From Plasmodiophora brassicae (lineage: Eukaryota; Endomyxa: Phytomyxea; Phytomyxea; Plasmodiophorida), in NCBI GenBank assembly GCA_036867785.1, contig CP145414.1, forward strand, positions 124,001 through 188,000: 64,000 nucleotides of DNA, given 5' to 3'. The translations under genes and the position numbers were made by a program. The notes below the pieces were generated by a model that made no database searches, was not told the origin of the DNA, and saw nothing but the letters and a program-made list of their open reading frames with translations. Below, piece after piece: positions 54,547 through 64,000 of the stretch (position 1 is its first letter; each line of letters begins with the position of its first letter).

Positions 54547-57360
54547 GAGATCGGGGTTGAGAAACGCGATCGAGGTTGATGAGGCCTGGTCATCCTCTAG
54601 CGTAGCAAAAGGTGCAAAGTGTAGTCCCGTGTCTGCAGACCCTTGACGGCACGTAATGACACAGAAACAGAATGACGTTTATCGATCGCATCGTCATGAC
54701 GACGTCAGCCTCGCCACGTCATCGTGCTAAATCGGGGCAGGCAGAGTGTCTAAATATAGTCCAGGCCCGTCAGGTGGCAGCACGTTGATGTAGGGAACGA
54801 GACGCTATAAATAGAGCCCCGCTCTACACTGCCTTTCTCCAAACTCGTGACCGGAATCATCGTGAGCACGTAGTACGTAGATGGTGAAGTTGACAGAAGG
54901 TAGTGTGAGACTCGGAATCACCCAATACTCACTAAAAACCACCTTGTAACCCCATGGGAAAAATCGGTGGAAAATCCATTTACGGACACCCTTGCCACCA
55001 AACACCATCGGTGTAGCGAAGACATCAGCGATGGTGCGCTCGACCCACATAGGTGGAGCCCGGTCCATATACATCTGAAAAGTATCATTCACCTAACTCA
55101 GCGGCCGACCCACATAGGTGGACCCCCAGCGCAACAGAGTCTCGATAGCCATTACGCCCTGACCAGAGTCAACTGCGGTGAAGAGGAACTTAACAGACGC
55201 TGCCGACTGCCTCGTGATCGTATCGTATCAATGAGGTCACCGTCATGACCCATCGAGGAACGTATTGGCCTCTCATAGGAGTGCCATAAACCATAGTTGC
55301 ATGACGTCCATGACAACCAGGCTAACTGATCCCATGACGTCCATGAAAATCAGTGAAGCGGGTCCCAAAGTTTTGAGTACCCGGTCCTCAACTATAGAAG
55401 ACCATGATCCAGATCATCTTCGTAACGTTCACCATGAACCGATACGGTGGCGTCGTCCGTGATTAGGTCCCGACGCAACGTAGGAAGCGTATACGATTGT
55501 TGATTCCTACGAACCCAACAACCGTAAATCATGGATACCTTGCACCCATACCTAATGTTTTGTTCGTCGCTTCCGTTGCGCTTGTCGCTTTCCCGTATTC
55601 GTACGCTTTTGCCTCGGCGCCGTTTCTCGTAACGCCTCCACTTGCGGATGACCATCTCCGAGACGTCGTATAAGCTTCTGGACTAGTTCGGTAACATCTT
55701 CGTAGATTACACGAGCAGGTTCCCACGTTGCTTCCGCCTCGCCGAATCCAGACCATAGAACCTTGATCTGAAGTTCCTGCGTTTCTCGATCCACTCGACA
55801 GTCCAGTAGATCGTCCACCAACAGCTGGTTATCAGCGTGCTGGAGATGACGCTTGAGATCGACGGTCATGTTCAGATCGGCGTCAGCGTATCGTCGAATT
55901 CGTTGTGAGTGTGCGTTGAAGTGTCGTTCAGTGAGCGGGTCTTCCAGCTCGTATTCCTCGTTTTCATCCAAAATGCAAAATCTGCTACGGTTCTCGCGCA
56001 GTCCGTTTGATCCGCGCCAGCCTCAGTGATCCGGTGGACTGCCGATCGCGACAAGCGTCAAGCGAGACGGCAGCGCGTTGATGTACGAGATGCCAAATAT
56101 AGAGCCCCGCTCTACCCCGGGCGGAGCTATCGGCTACGGTTCGCTCGAACTGAAGCGCTGCGCTATTGTTTCCATCGCGCATTTTGCATTTCGAACAATA
56201 GCGGCAATACACTTGATCGTTGATCATCTTGACGACTCGATATGGGCCTCGCCACTGGGCTATCAACTTCTGAGCAGGACCCGGTACCGGCTTTGCGTTG
56301 AGAACGTAGTCGCCAACGATGAACGATTCGTAGTGGCTCTTGTTCAGGAGTCGTCGCTGTTGTCGCACATTAGACGCATGCCGTTGTGCCTTTGCTTCAT
56401 CAACGGCCTTGTGAATCTCGTCGAGGACCTCTTGTAACGTCGGCACATACTTGGCAAATCCTTCAGGTGGTATGCGTCGCCATTGTCTCTCCTTCGGATC
56501 CCAGATCTGGTCGAGCGGGCTTTCTGGCACTGGCCGGGTTTTGGATGCAGGACGGTTGCAAAAAACACACCAACAGTCCGTTCGGAGTCCTGCATCCAAA
56601 TTGCATATTTCTTGCACCCGTTCTGCACCTGAGTTGCACCCCATTCTGCATCGTGATTGCATCTAATCCTACATCCTGTGTACATCCGTCCTGCATCTAT
56701 TGCTGCACATCATGTGCATCCTCATATACATCTTTTCTGCATCTAAACCAGCATCTGATCCTGCATCCAACCAGCATCCTTTAATTTGGGTAACTCTATC
56801 GTAATCCGTAATTGCTATTGAATTTCAATCGTAATTGTATTCATACTGGTCAGAACTCTTGCGCGCCCGAATCGTAGCCATCGTCGAACGTGGCCATCAG
56901 ACGGCTTATGACCTCGTCCGTCATCAGCCCAGGGTGATCGTCAGGGATGTCTTTGAAATGGTCCCACATTTTCGGCCCGGCAGGACCAACGACGGTCTGA
57001 TCGAGCCTTGCATGCGTCGTGTCAGGCCTCGCTTCCTTTTCTCATTTTCTAGCATGTCTGAACCCCTAACAAACATTAATTTCAGTAAATTAGGAATATT
57101 CAGCACGCAGTGATCGGCGCCATACAGTTGTAGGTCGATTCAATAGGCCAGCAAACGGCACCCCATCGGATACTAAGTATTCGCATACCCGTTGGTTGAT
57201 GCGCTTCACGTTCTTGTGTCTCGAACCGTCGAGGTATTTGCGGTCGGTGGCGTAATGTCTGGCATGTGTAAGTACTGGTAGTCTGCAGAAAGATGGACGG
57301 GCTTACTCATCAAACAGCGCCTTAATATGAGCGACCAGTGCCTTCCGTTGTTGGCACTGG

Positions 57361-57807
57361 TCAGTGCTCAGATACGGCACCAAACGATTTGGGACGACGA
57401 TGACTTTCTGGCGCACGAAGGGACGACGTGGATCTCTGGGACACGGATCGGTCAGCAACGTTTGGCGTTCTCAAACATGCAGTGCACACACACTCTGTGA
57501 CGGTTTCGCCTTCCCCTTCGTCGTCTACGTCCCCGCCATGACATTCGTCATCGTCTCTGCTGTCTTGTCCATCTTCGTTATCGGCGTTGTCCACGTCGTC
57601 ATCATCGTCGCTGTTGCTGCTGTCGTCGTCGCTGTCGTCGTCGCTGCCGCTGCCGTCGTCGTCGCCGGAGAGCCACGATCTCTTACGACCCCGCGAGGGT
57701 CGCGACGCGCAGCGCGGGGCGGGCTTCCGCTTGGCCGGAACACGTTCCTCGGCTTGATGATCGCCCGCCCCCTTCTCTGCTGATGCCGTCATCACGTCCG
57801 CAGCCAC
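57361..57807 (-). CDS. acidic, basic-headed frame inside the CACTA-like element
   Basis: 148 codons with a Lys/Arg-rich block (KRKPAPRCASRPSRGRKR, nuclear-localisation-like) followed by a long Asp/Ser run. No family is recognised. It could be an element-encoded accessory protein or captured host sequence. The trinucleotide-like repetition of the Asp codons makes a chance open frame possible. Confidence 0.3.
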   Translation of the reverse strand: MAADVMTASAEKGAGDHQAEERVPAKRKPAPRCASRPSRGRKRSWLSGDDDGSGSDDDSDDDSSNSDDDDDVDNADNEDGQDSRDDDECHGGDVDDEGEGETVTECVCTACLRTPNVADRSVSQRSTSSLRAPESHRRPKSFGAVSEH

Positions 57808-59808
57808 CGCGTCCTCGTATCATCGTCACCTTCCCCTGTCGGGTCGACACCATTGTTTGAAATGACCGCGGAGCTCCAGTTCGGCCCCTTCCGAACCAAT
57901 GGCGTCCACTTCGGGCGGTGCCCGATCCGTAATCGGACCCCCTATTCTAGAATTCATTGCGACTGTCGTGATACCTTAGGAGAATATATCGACCCAACTA
58001 CCGTTGGGTACTTCTTTGAACCACTCAGATTTCTGTTCAAATCAGGAAGGCGATGATGATACGAAAGAACGTGTCGGGCGTGACCGTGATGACGGCGTCA
58101 ACAGAGAAGAACCGTGCGGTTAGGCGGCACATTATACGGACATGTCTCAGGTCAGCACCTATGGCGATGAAGCGAACCTGCCATCGCGATCTCGCCATTC
58201 CAGTTCGCAACGTCAGAGTTCGGCAGTGGTGACCTGGCATGACCCGCCTCTGCCGCTCACAGCACTGGCCTCGGAAGGGAAATGCCCGTTTAGCGACCGC
58301 ACCAGCCACCACTCCGCCGGCATCCGCAAGTTAGCGTCGCCGCTCGCGATCGGTCGCGAGGCCTTCTGCGTATTCAGCCTGGGCTGGCTCGCATACGTGC
58401 CCTAATGGTTGAGCGTGAACAGGAACGTCCTGTCAATTAGCTGCTGCTGTTTCGCAAGAAACGGGCGCGACCACTTCCTCCTTTGGTCTGTGCGGTGTGC
58501 GCCCGCATCCTCGATTGAGACGTCCTGCTACCGAATCTCCTCCGCGGCCTCTCGCTCCCGCCAACGCCCCATCATTGGGCAGTGAGAAATTGACCAGTTT
58601 GGACGCGAATACGGGTTCCATGGTCATTTGTACCCGTAGAGTCCGCCCTTTCAAGGAGACGTCGATGGTTCTCTCCCACGACGACCGGTGCCATTTGAGT
58701 CACCACCTTCGTATCGACGATTGGCGACATTATCAGCAATCGTCGTTTCTGCAATACTATCGACAGACCTGTGGCCTGTTCGTCAAGCAACATGGTGGTG
58801 TTATTGCCGATTTGCGGGAATGCGAACGCCCTTCAGTCGTTTGACACGTTCTGCGAGAACATGTGTGGTATAGACGTCCTCTTCTTCCGTCCTCTTGCGA
58901 GGTGTTCGACGAAGCATCATTCGGTACGTCAATGCTGCTGAAAGTCTAATCATTTTGCATCTTACTGAAACCTGAATGCGACAGGAAACGTCGTTTGGAG
59001 GGCGAACGTCCTGCAGGATGAGAACGCGGAGCCGTCCACCACGAACCATTTGGTGTCCGCAGTCGCTGACGGGTTGCAGTACTTTGGTGCTATCCCCAGG
59101 GTGGCACGAGTCTGCTTCTCTTGTCCGGAGCCAGAGGCAGATGGCTCACCATTCGTGCTGGACCTGTTCTACTGTAACATGTTGGTGTTATGTCATGACT
59201 GCGTTTCCACCAGTTGCTCTAACTTCTCCAGGTGGTGGCTGATTGAGCATGTTGACCAGGAAACAGCGGGCGTTTGCCTCCCTGGATACATTGGTCCGAC
59301 GAATACCTGTGCATTCAGTCCATGGTTTCCCATAGAACAGGCCGTTCCCAATAATGTTGTTCTCGTGTCCAGCACGGTCGCCCGCGAGAACCGAGTTGGA
59401 AGCACGAACAAGCGATACCGCACCAACGTCCCGATCGAGTTCGTTTGCGTATTGAACCGTTCCAACATGATTCCAGACTCGCCAATTTCGAATGTTTGAG
59501 TAAACAACAAGGCCGCCTTGTTGTCACACGGCACATGCGTTTAATGAGAAATGTGATATTTAGTTCGTACCCAACCTCGATTCGCATTGCCATGCGTCGA
59601 GACTAAGCACAACGAATACGGCAGGCGACGTAAATCATTCACCAGTTGATATCCAGAATCACGATTGAATCGTTGTTCGCGTTCCAATTTCGAGATGCAA
59701 AACGGTTGCAGGAAAATCGGCTTCTCTTCAGATTCGAAATTCAACAGGTTTCTTACATCTAACCTGCATCGCCAGGAAGATGCACATTGGTTGCAGACGG
59801 TTAGCCCT

Positions 59809-59878
59809 TGTAGACCGGACCGCCAACTAGGCCACGAGAGCAGCTGCTCTCGTGGCCTAGTTGGCGGTCCGGTCTACA
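59809..59878. repeat. perfect 70-bp palindrome flanked by CCCT direct repeats
   Basis: 35 bases (59809-59843) are followed without a spacer by their exact reverse complement (59844-59878), centred on CAGCTG. The four bases before (59805-59808) and after (59879-59882) are both CCCT. It lies in the right subterminal region of the CACTA-like element. The palindrome plus the short direct repeat looks like a tiny insertion with a 4-bp target duplication. Confidence 0.95.
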
Positions 59879-60779
59879 CCCTGCATTCAACCTGCATCCC
59901 AGTCCGAGAGGGTCCGTGGCAGATTATGGGTCTGCATCGTTCCTGCATCTCACCGGATGCAAGAGAGATGCAAGGTTGGCTCCCTGCAACCGTCCAGCAT
60001 CCAAAACCCGGCCAGTGTGGCGAACGCCCCGTGACGACCGTGATCGGCTCATAACCGTTGAGACGTCGACTTGGCGTGTGATTAATGACGTGCTGAACGA
60101 CTGGACACAAGTACGGCCAGTTGTGCGTCGTAATCTGGGCCTCGTTCAGGATCGAACGCATGACGTTGAGCACAGTGCGGTTTGCGCGCTCCACCGTGCC
60201 ATTGGCCCATGGACAGTATGCAGTCGTGATGTGATGCTGAACATCTCGTAACCTGGTAAGCTCCTCCATGATTTCCGCCGTGAAGTGTGAACCACCGTCC
60301 GTGACCAGGTACTCAGGCGTCGCGAAATCATCAATCCACTGATTCAGAGCTTCCGTAGCAACACGACTTGTCGCCTCAGCTGATGGGATCAGGCGTACGT
60401 AGCCGCTGAAGTCATCCTTCAGGAGCAGGATGTACTTGTACTGGTGGTCCGTGCCCCTGACTGGCTCCACGTAGAGGTAATCCATGGTGAGCACGTCGAA
60501 CGGTTTGTGGCCATGCAACGCTTCACCAAGTGGTCTTGGAACTTTCTTACCACCGCGTGTCGTAATGCAATGCAGGCATTGCTGGCACATCGCTTGAATG
60601 TCCTGACTGATCTTCTTCCAGACGAAGCGCTCCATGATCATCTGCTTGGTTACGTCGTACGCACGATGACCAGCGCTCGCGCAATGACCAATACTCAGGA
60701 TCCGTAGTCGTAGACTCTTGCAATCCAGATGGCATGGGATGAGGACAGCTTTGTCCTCGTTCTTCCACAAACGATCCAC

Positions 60780-61126
60780 TGGACCGAAAATAAATTCATT
60801 CGCAATACAAAACTCCGCCTATTGGCGCTGTACCCAGATATGATACATTGACAATATAGAACGATGTACCGTGTCTGCGCAGTCCAGTAGATTGAAGCCA
60901 TATATAACTGCATTCCGACTGCGCGGCGCAATATGTCCCCGACATGTATATCTGTACTCCGGATGCACTGCGTAATACGTCGCTGGACATCCGATCGCTG
61001 ACGTCTGTATCGATAATGTATGGGCTAAATACTTGTGCTGTATCCGACTACGATACATTGTGAGTACGAACGCCATGTATTTCCAAGACTTCTGAAACGA
61101 ATGGGATCGCGTATTGTATTCACATT
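60780..61126. other. low-GC sequence, no gene seen
   Basis: About 350 bp between the chromovirus fossil and the stop codon of the four-exon unknown gene. It is rich in ATAC/GTAT-type tetramers and has only short frames. Confidence 0.5.
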
Positions 61127-62255
61127 TCACATCTCAGAGTTTTCTGTGACAACACCATCGTCCCGTGCCGTTCGACGGAAGCGTCCTGGCCGCGCCCGCG
61201 CTAGATGCCGCCGGATCCAATGGCCAACGTGCCGTGCCAAGTCGACCTTGGTGGACAGCGTTAAGTTGTCGAACATCGGGCACTGCAGTGCTAATTCACT
61301 TCGTAAAACGTCCAGGAAACAGAACCAATCCTGAGGAAGCCCCTGTTGCTGCAGGTGACTGACACAGCGGTCAACGATTCCAATGTCGCGGAAGACGTCC
61401 GCGTTGACATCGATGCCGTTGTCGGTGATCGACTGCTTCAACTTTGCGAGAAAATCCATCAGCAAGCTTGGGTTGTCGATCAGGCACGCTTTCTGCCTCT
61501 TGACAGGTCTCTTGTTGCTTGTCGAGATGCCTGAGGCGAGCCGTCGATGCTTGAGCTCATTTTGGATGACTGTAACGCCTCCAAATAAGAAACAAGGCCG
61601 ACATGGAACGCTTACCCGAACTTACAGATTTTGATTTCTTCGAACGGAAACGTCTCGGCAACGGCCTGCTCGATCTGGTGTTCCTCCACAAGCCATTGCT
61701 GTACCCGTCTTAGCAACTCCTTCTTGGTGGACAAGGCCACAATATCTGCCAGCTTGTGGTCCGGGACCAACCTGCCAACGGAACATGTCAAACTTGTTGC
61801 AAACGAGATATAGATTATACATACTGCTTCAACGTTTCCTTGCAAAAGAGGAGAAGTTGAACGCGCGCCGAGTCGGTCCTCTGACGGACACCTTTGCCGA
61901 GAAACGACTGCAGGTGAGGGTGGATCAACAGATCCCGCGAACGCTTGAACATCTCCTTAACGGTCCCGTCTTTGCAACGCCGCTGCCGCCCTTCCCAAGT
62001 TTTTTCCTCACAGCTAATGGAAGACATTCACACGAATGATAGTGCGGACGAGCGTCATCCGTGCAACCTTTCTTCCCGATCGGACACTGGCGGTGAAGAA
62101 GGCAGTTGATTTGAAGGAGACGTGTCCAGGCCATGACGACGAGACCGCTCGTCTTCGTCTTCCAGCGACGCGGTTGACGAAGACGGAACCACGGCTGGCG
62201 CGGCTTGAGCGCGACTTCGCGAACGTCCCTGCCGGCGAGAAGATGCGGGCGCCAT
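61127..62255 (-). CDS. unknown, probably nuclear protein with two related helical domains
   Basis: Inferred exons are 62068-62255, 61825-62013, 61626-61771 and 61127-61569, all GT-AG and in frame, giving 321 aa. One donor is the perfect consensus T|GTAAGT. The N-terminal third is disordered and Arg/Ser-rich. The remainder contains two helical segments with a shared pattern: IVALSTKKELLRRVQQWLVE near residue 150 and LTLSTKVDLARHVGHWIRRH near residue 285. Between them is a basic SNKRPVKRQKA stretch that looks like a nuclear localisation signal. The second segment is preceded by DVNADVFRDIGIVDRCVSHL and CFLDVLRSEL, loosely recalling TFIIS N-terminal helical bundles, but I cannot assign it to that family. 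It is divergent from the gene at 62540. Confidence 0.6.
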
Positions 62256-62539
62256 CGATGTCGTACGGTAGTCCTTTCAAATAATGCGCCTCCGCCGCCC
62301 CCTCGGCCCTGGCGGATGTTGGCGGAGTCCGTGACCCACTTATTAGGGCCAACCTCAATATACCGCAGCATGCGCATGACATGACCGGTGTTTAAAGACA
62401 CCATTTTCCGGCGCAACCCGTGGCCGTGACGGTGAGGTGGTTGTGTGGCCGTGGGTGACTCACGTACCGGCGTCTGCCCAGTTGGGGCAGGGATCGATGG
62501 GTCTCGTGACACAGTGCTTCCCGGTGCAGAATCGAGCCC

Positions 62540-64000
62540 ATGCGACGTGGCACTACGAGGCCCCGCGTATCGATGTCACCCCCCAAACGCAACGTTCGCC
62601 ACCGCGCGACCGCGTCCGATTCTAGTCGTCTATGGCCGCCATCGAATTCTTCGCGATCACCTTGGGATCCACGAGTTCCTTCGCGTCCGGATTTGTTACC
62701 ATCCGGGGATGGTAACCAGGTGCCGCTGCATCTCCACCGCCGAGGGTTGTCCCCACCCTATGACAGTGATGACAGCGGAGCACCGTCACTTGACGACAAC
62801 CCGCAAGGGCGCCCCGTTGGCGGTATACCGCAACCTGGTAGCGCAGCCCTACTTCGTAATGATGAAGACGACGGCTGGTCCCCGTTGGAAAGCAGCGACG
62901 AGGACGGCAGGTGCTCTGGGCGGGCGCCTCCTCGCAGGGAACCTCTACCAGGCGCCCTATCGCCGCCTGGTAGTGATGGAACGGCGCCAAATGATTCTGA
63001 CAGGGGCTGGACGCCGCCCGAAAGCAGCGACGAAGCACTGCCTGACATGGGTGACGGCCGATGCGCTGGGTGGACCCCTCCTGGTGGAAGCGACTCTTCT
63101 GGTCCAGTGTATTCGCAAGCCAGACTGCCCGTGCCAGGCGGCCTATCACCGCCTGGCAGCGCGGAACTGGTTCCGAGTGATGAAGACCGCGTTTGCTCCC
63201 CACCTGAAAGCAGCGACGAAGCATTGCCTAACATGGAAGACGGATTTGCAGCACAGACGTTTCCTCGTCTTTGCGAGTCGTCTGCTTCAGTGAATTCCCA
63301 AGGTATGGAGCCTCTACAATATGATTTATTGACGCCTGGTTTTGAAGAGCTTGTGCCAGGTGATGAATGTGTCGGCTGGACACCCCCTGAAAGCAGCTGC
63401 GAGGCATCACGGTTTGACAGTGACGACGACGTTGCTCCCTATGCTGAGTTGCAATCACCAGTATTATCGGATAGTGGCGGTGCCAGCTTCTCGCCAGCCT
63501 TCGCTGGTGATGATGGATTTCTGGTTGAGTTCAACGGGTAATTCCATCTGGTATCGGAGTGGTCATCAATTGTTAATTTGACATTGATGCAAAGGGTGGC
63601 GCCTATTATCCCTGATTGCGAGTCCCATTCGATTGTCAGCAGTGATGTTGGCCACCCCGGGAATGTCCCGAGTGACGGCCAGCGCGCCAATATGTCGTCT
63701 CAGAGTTCCGACTTGGACGTCGACAACCCGATTGTTCCGGTTCTCAAGCAGCAAGGTCCACGATCATATCCCAGGATGACTGTGGACAGCAAAACCGGGA
63801 AGGCGGAGTTCCAAGCATCAGACGTTGTACAGGCCGGCGATATGCTTGACGAATGTCAACAGGTAAGATTCCCGAATCATTTGTGGGATAGTATGGTCTG
63901 ACACCTTTTAATTTGGTACACCTATATGTAGGCGTTGGTCGCATATTTGAAAGAGCACATCGGAGCGATGTTGAAACGTCCACATGAACCATCTGATGGA
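62540..64000 (+). CDS. acidic repeat protein of unknown function, 3' end outside the window
   Basis: Inferred exons are 62540-63537, 63595-63862 and 63932 onward, still open at the right edge, so the C-terminus is missing. The first exon encodes about four degenerate repeats of roughly 60 residues, each built around W(T/S)PPESSDEA and LSPPGS(A/D)EL blocks and rich in Ser, Pro, Asp and Glu. The second exon is less repetitive (DSKTGKAEFQASDVVQAGD). The third begins ALVAYLKEHIGAML. The donor CAG|GTAAGA and the in-frame third exon support the model. No known domain; the composition suggests a long disordered scaffold, possibly a phosphoprotein. Confidence 0.55.

Larger units (their letters stand above)
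56528..60017. mobile_element. CACTA-like (EnSpm/CMC) DNA transposon, 3,490 bp
   Basis: Terminal inverted repeats of 33 bp, beginning CACTGGCCGGGTTTTGGATG, lie at 56528-56560 and 59985-60017 and differ at one position. They are flanked by the 3-bp direct repeat TGG at 56525-56527 and 60018-60020. CACTA elements characteristically begin with CACT(A/G), duplicate 3 bp of target and have subterminal arrays of short repeats. Here TGCATC/GGATGCA-type units recur in the first 260 bp (56540-56780) and the last 320 bp (59690-59985). No transposase is recognised inside, so the copy may be non-autonomous, or its transposase may be too diverged to see. An acidic frame at 57361-57807 and several short frames at 58430-59530 are its only coding candidates. 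Confidence 0.85.
55552..60779 (-). mobile_element. Ty3/gypsy chromovirus fossil (integrase and chromodomain part), interrupted by a CACTA element
   Basis: A fossil of a Ty3/gypsy LTR retrotransposon of the chromovirus group. The integrase region lies at about 59874-60779 (zinc-binding and catalytic core) and about 56120-56527 (C-terminal part). A chromodomain lies at about 55552-55971. The copy is broken, with a few breaks, and is incomplete in this window: no reverse transcriptase or RNase H region is seen, and no convincing pair of LTRs frames it. The 3.49-kb DNA transposon at 56528-60017 sits inside the integrase region, so it arrived later. The fairly well preserved reading frames suggest a moderately young insertion. 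Confidence 0.85.

Noticed and set aside
58430-59534. Short frames on both strands inside the CACTA-like element as a possible transposase
   Set aside because: No DDE-type or zinc-finger pattern could be seen and the strand is undecided, so no gene is called.
1-64000. tRNA, rRNA or other structured RNA genes
   Set aside because: I looked for tRNA-like A and B box patterns and long conserved rRNA motifs and found none I could defend by eye.

Overview
This is a nuclear contig from a free-living unicellular eukaryote. The coding part is GC-rich, with a strong preference for C or G at third codon positions. Most genes are split by short GT-AG introns of about 47-75 bp, and every splice model given as coordinates below keeps the frame. 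The mix of genes suggests an amoebozoan or similar phagotrophic protist; the phylum is an inference. It includes a GAF/TKL kinase, class C GPCRs with solute-binding ectodomains, a giant TIG/GCC2-GCC3 membrane protein, exportin-7, USE1, a KDM1-like oxidase, uL30 and a V-ATPase c'' subunit.

Layout. 1-2.3 kb has no firm gene but holds a large inverted repeat. 2.3-10.3 kb (all minus): 7TM protein, GST, fucosyltransferase-like enzyme, SNARE USE1, single-C2 protein, and a secreted coiled-coil protein with 42-bp repeats. 11.0-19.8 kb: 15-exon exportin-7 (minus), a divergent histone-fold gene (plus), a small Cys-rich gene (plus), and a 7-exon arginyl-tRNA synthetase (minus) with an OB-like insertion. 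20.3-29.2 kb (all minus): two paralogous chimeric GPCR genes flanking two paralogous secreted helical-protein genes. 29.9-38.0 kb: F-box/TM protein, SWIRM-amine oxidase, SRI-domain protein, ribosomal protein L7, V-ATPase c'', small membrane protein, BolA, and a membrane-anchored beta-propeller-like protein. 38.3-53.6 kb: a 3,807-aa TIG/GCC2-GCC3/multi-TM giant and a four-GAF TKL kinase.

From about 53.6 kb base composition drops and genes thin out. A Ty3/gypsy chromovirus fossil (minus) is interrupted by a 3.49-kb CACTA-like DNA transposon with 33-bp terminal inverted repeats and a 3-bp TGG target duplication. Inside that transposon is a perfect 70-bp palindrome flanked by a 4-bp direct repeat. 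Beyond 61 kb lie two divergent genes of unknown function: a four-exon nuclear-looking protein (minus) and an acidic repeat protein that runs off the right edge (plus).

Functionally the window is mostly housekeeping genes plus environment sensing: GPCRs, GAF kinase, giant receptor and secreted surface proteins. The most unusual items are the solute-binding-protein/class C GPCR chimeras, the ArgRS insertion, and the nested mobile elements with the small palindrome.
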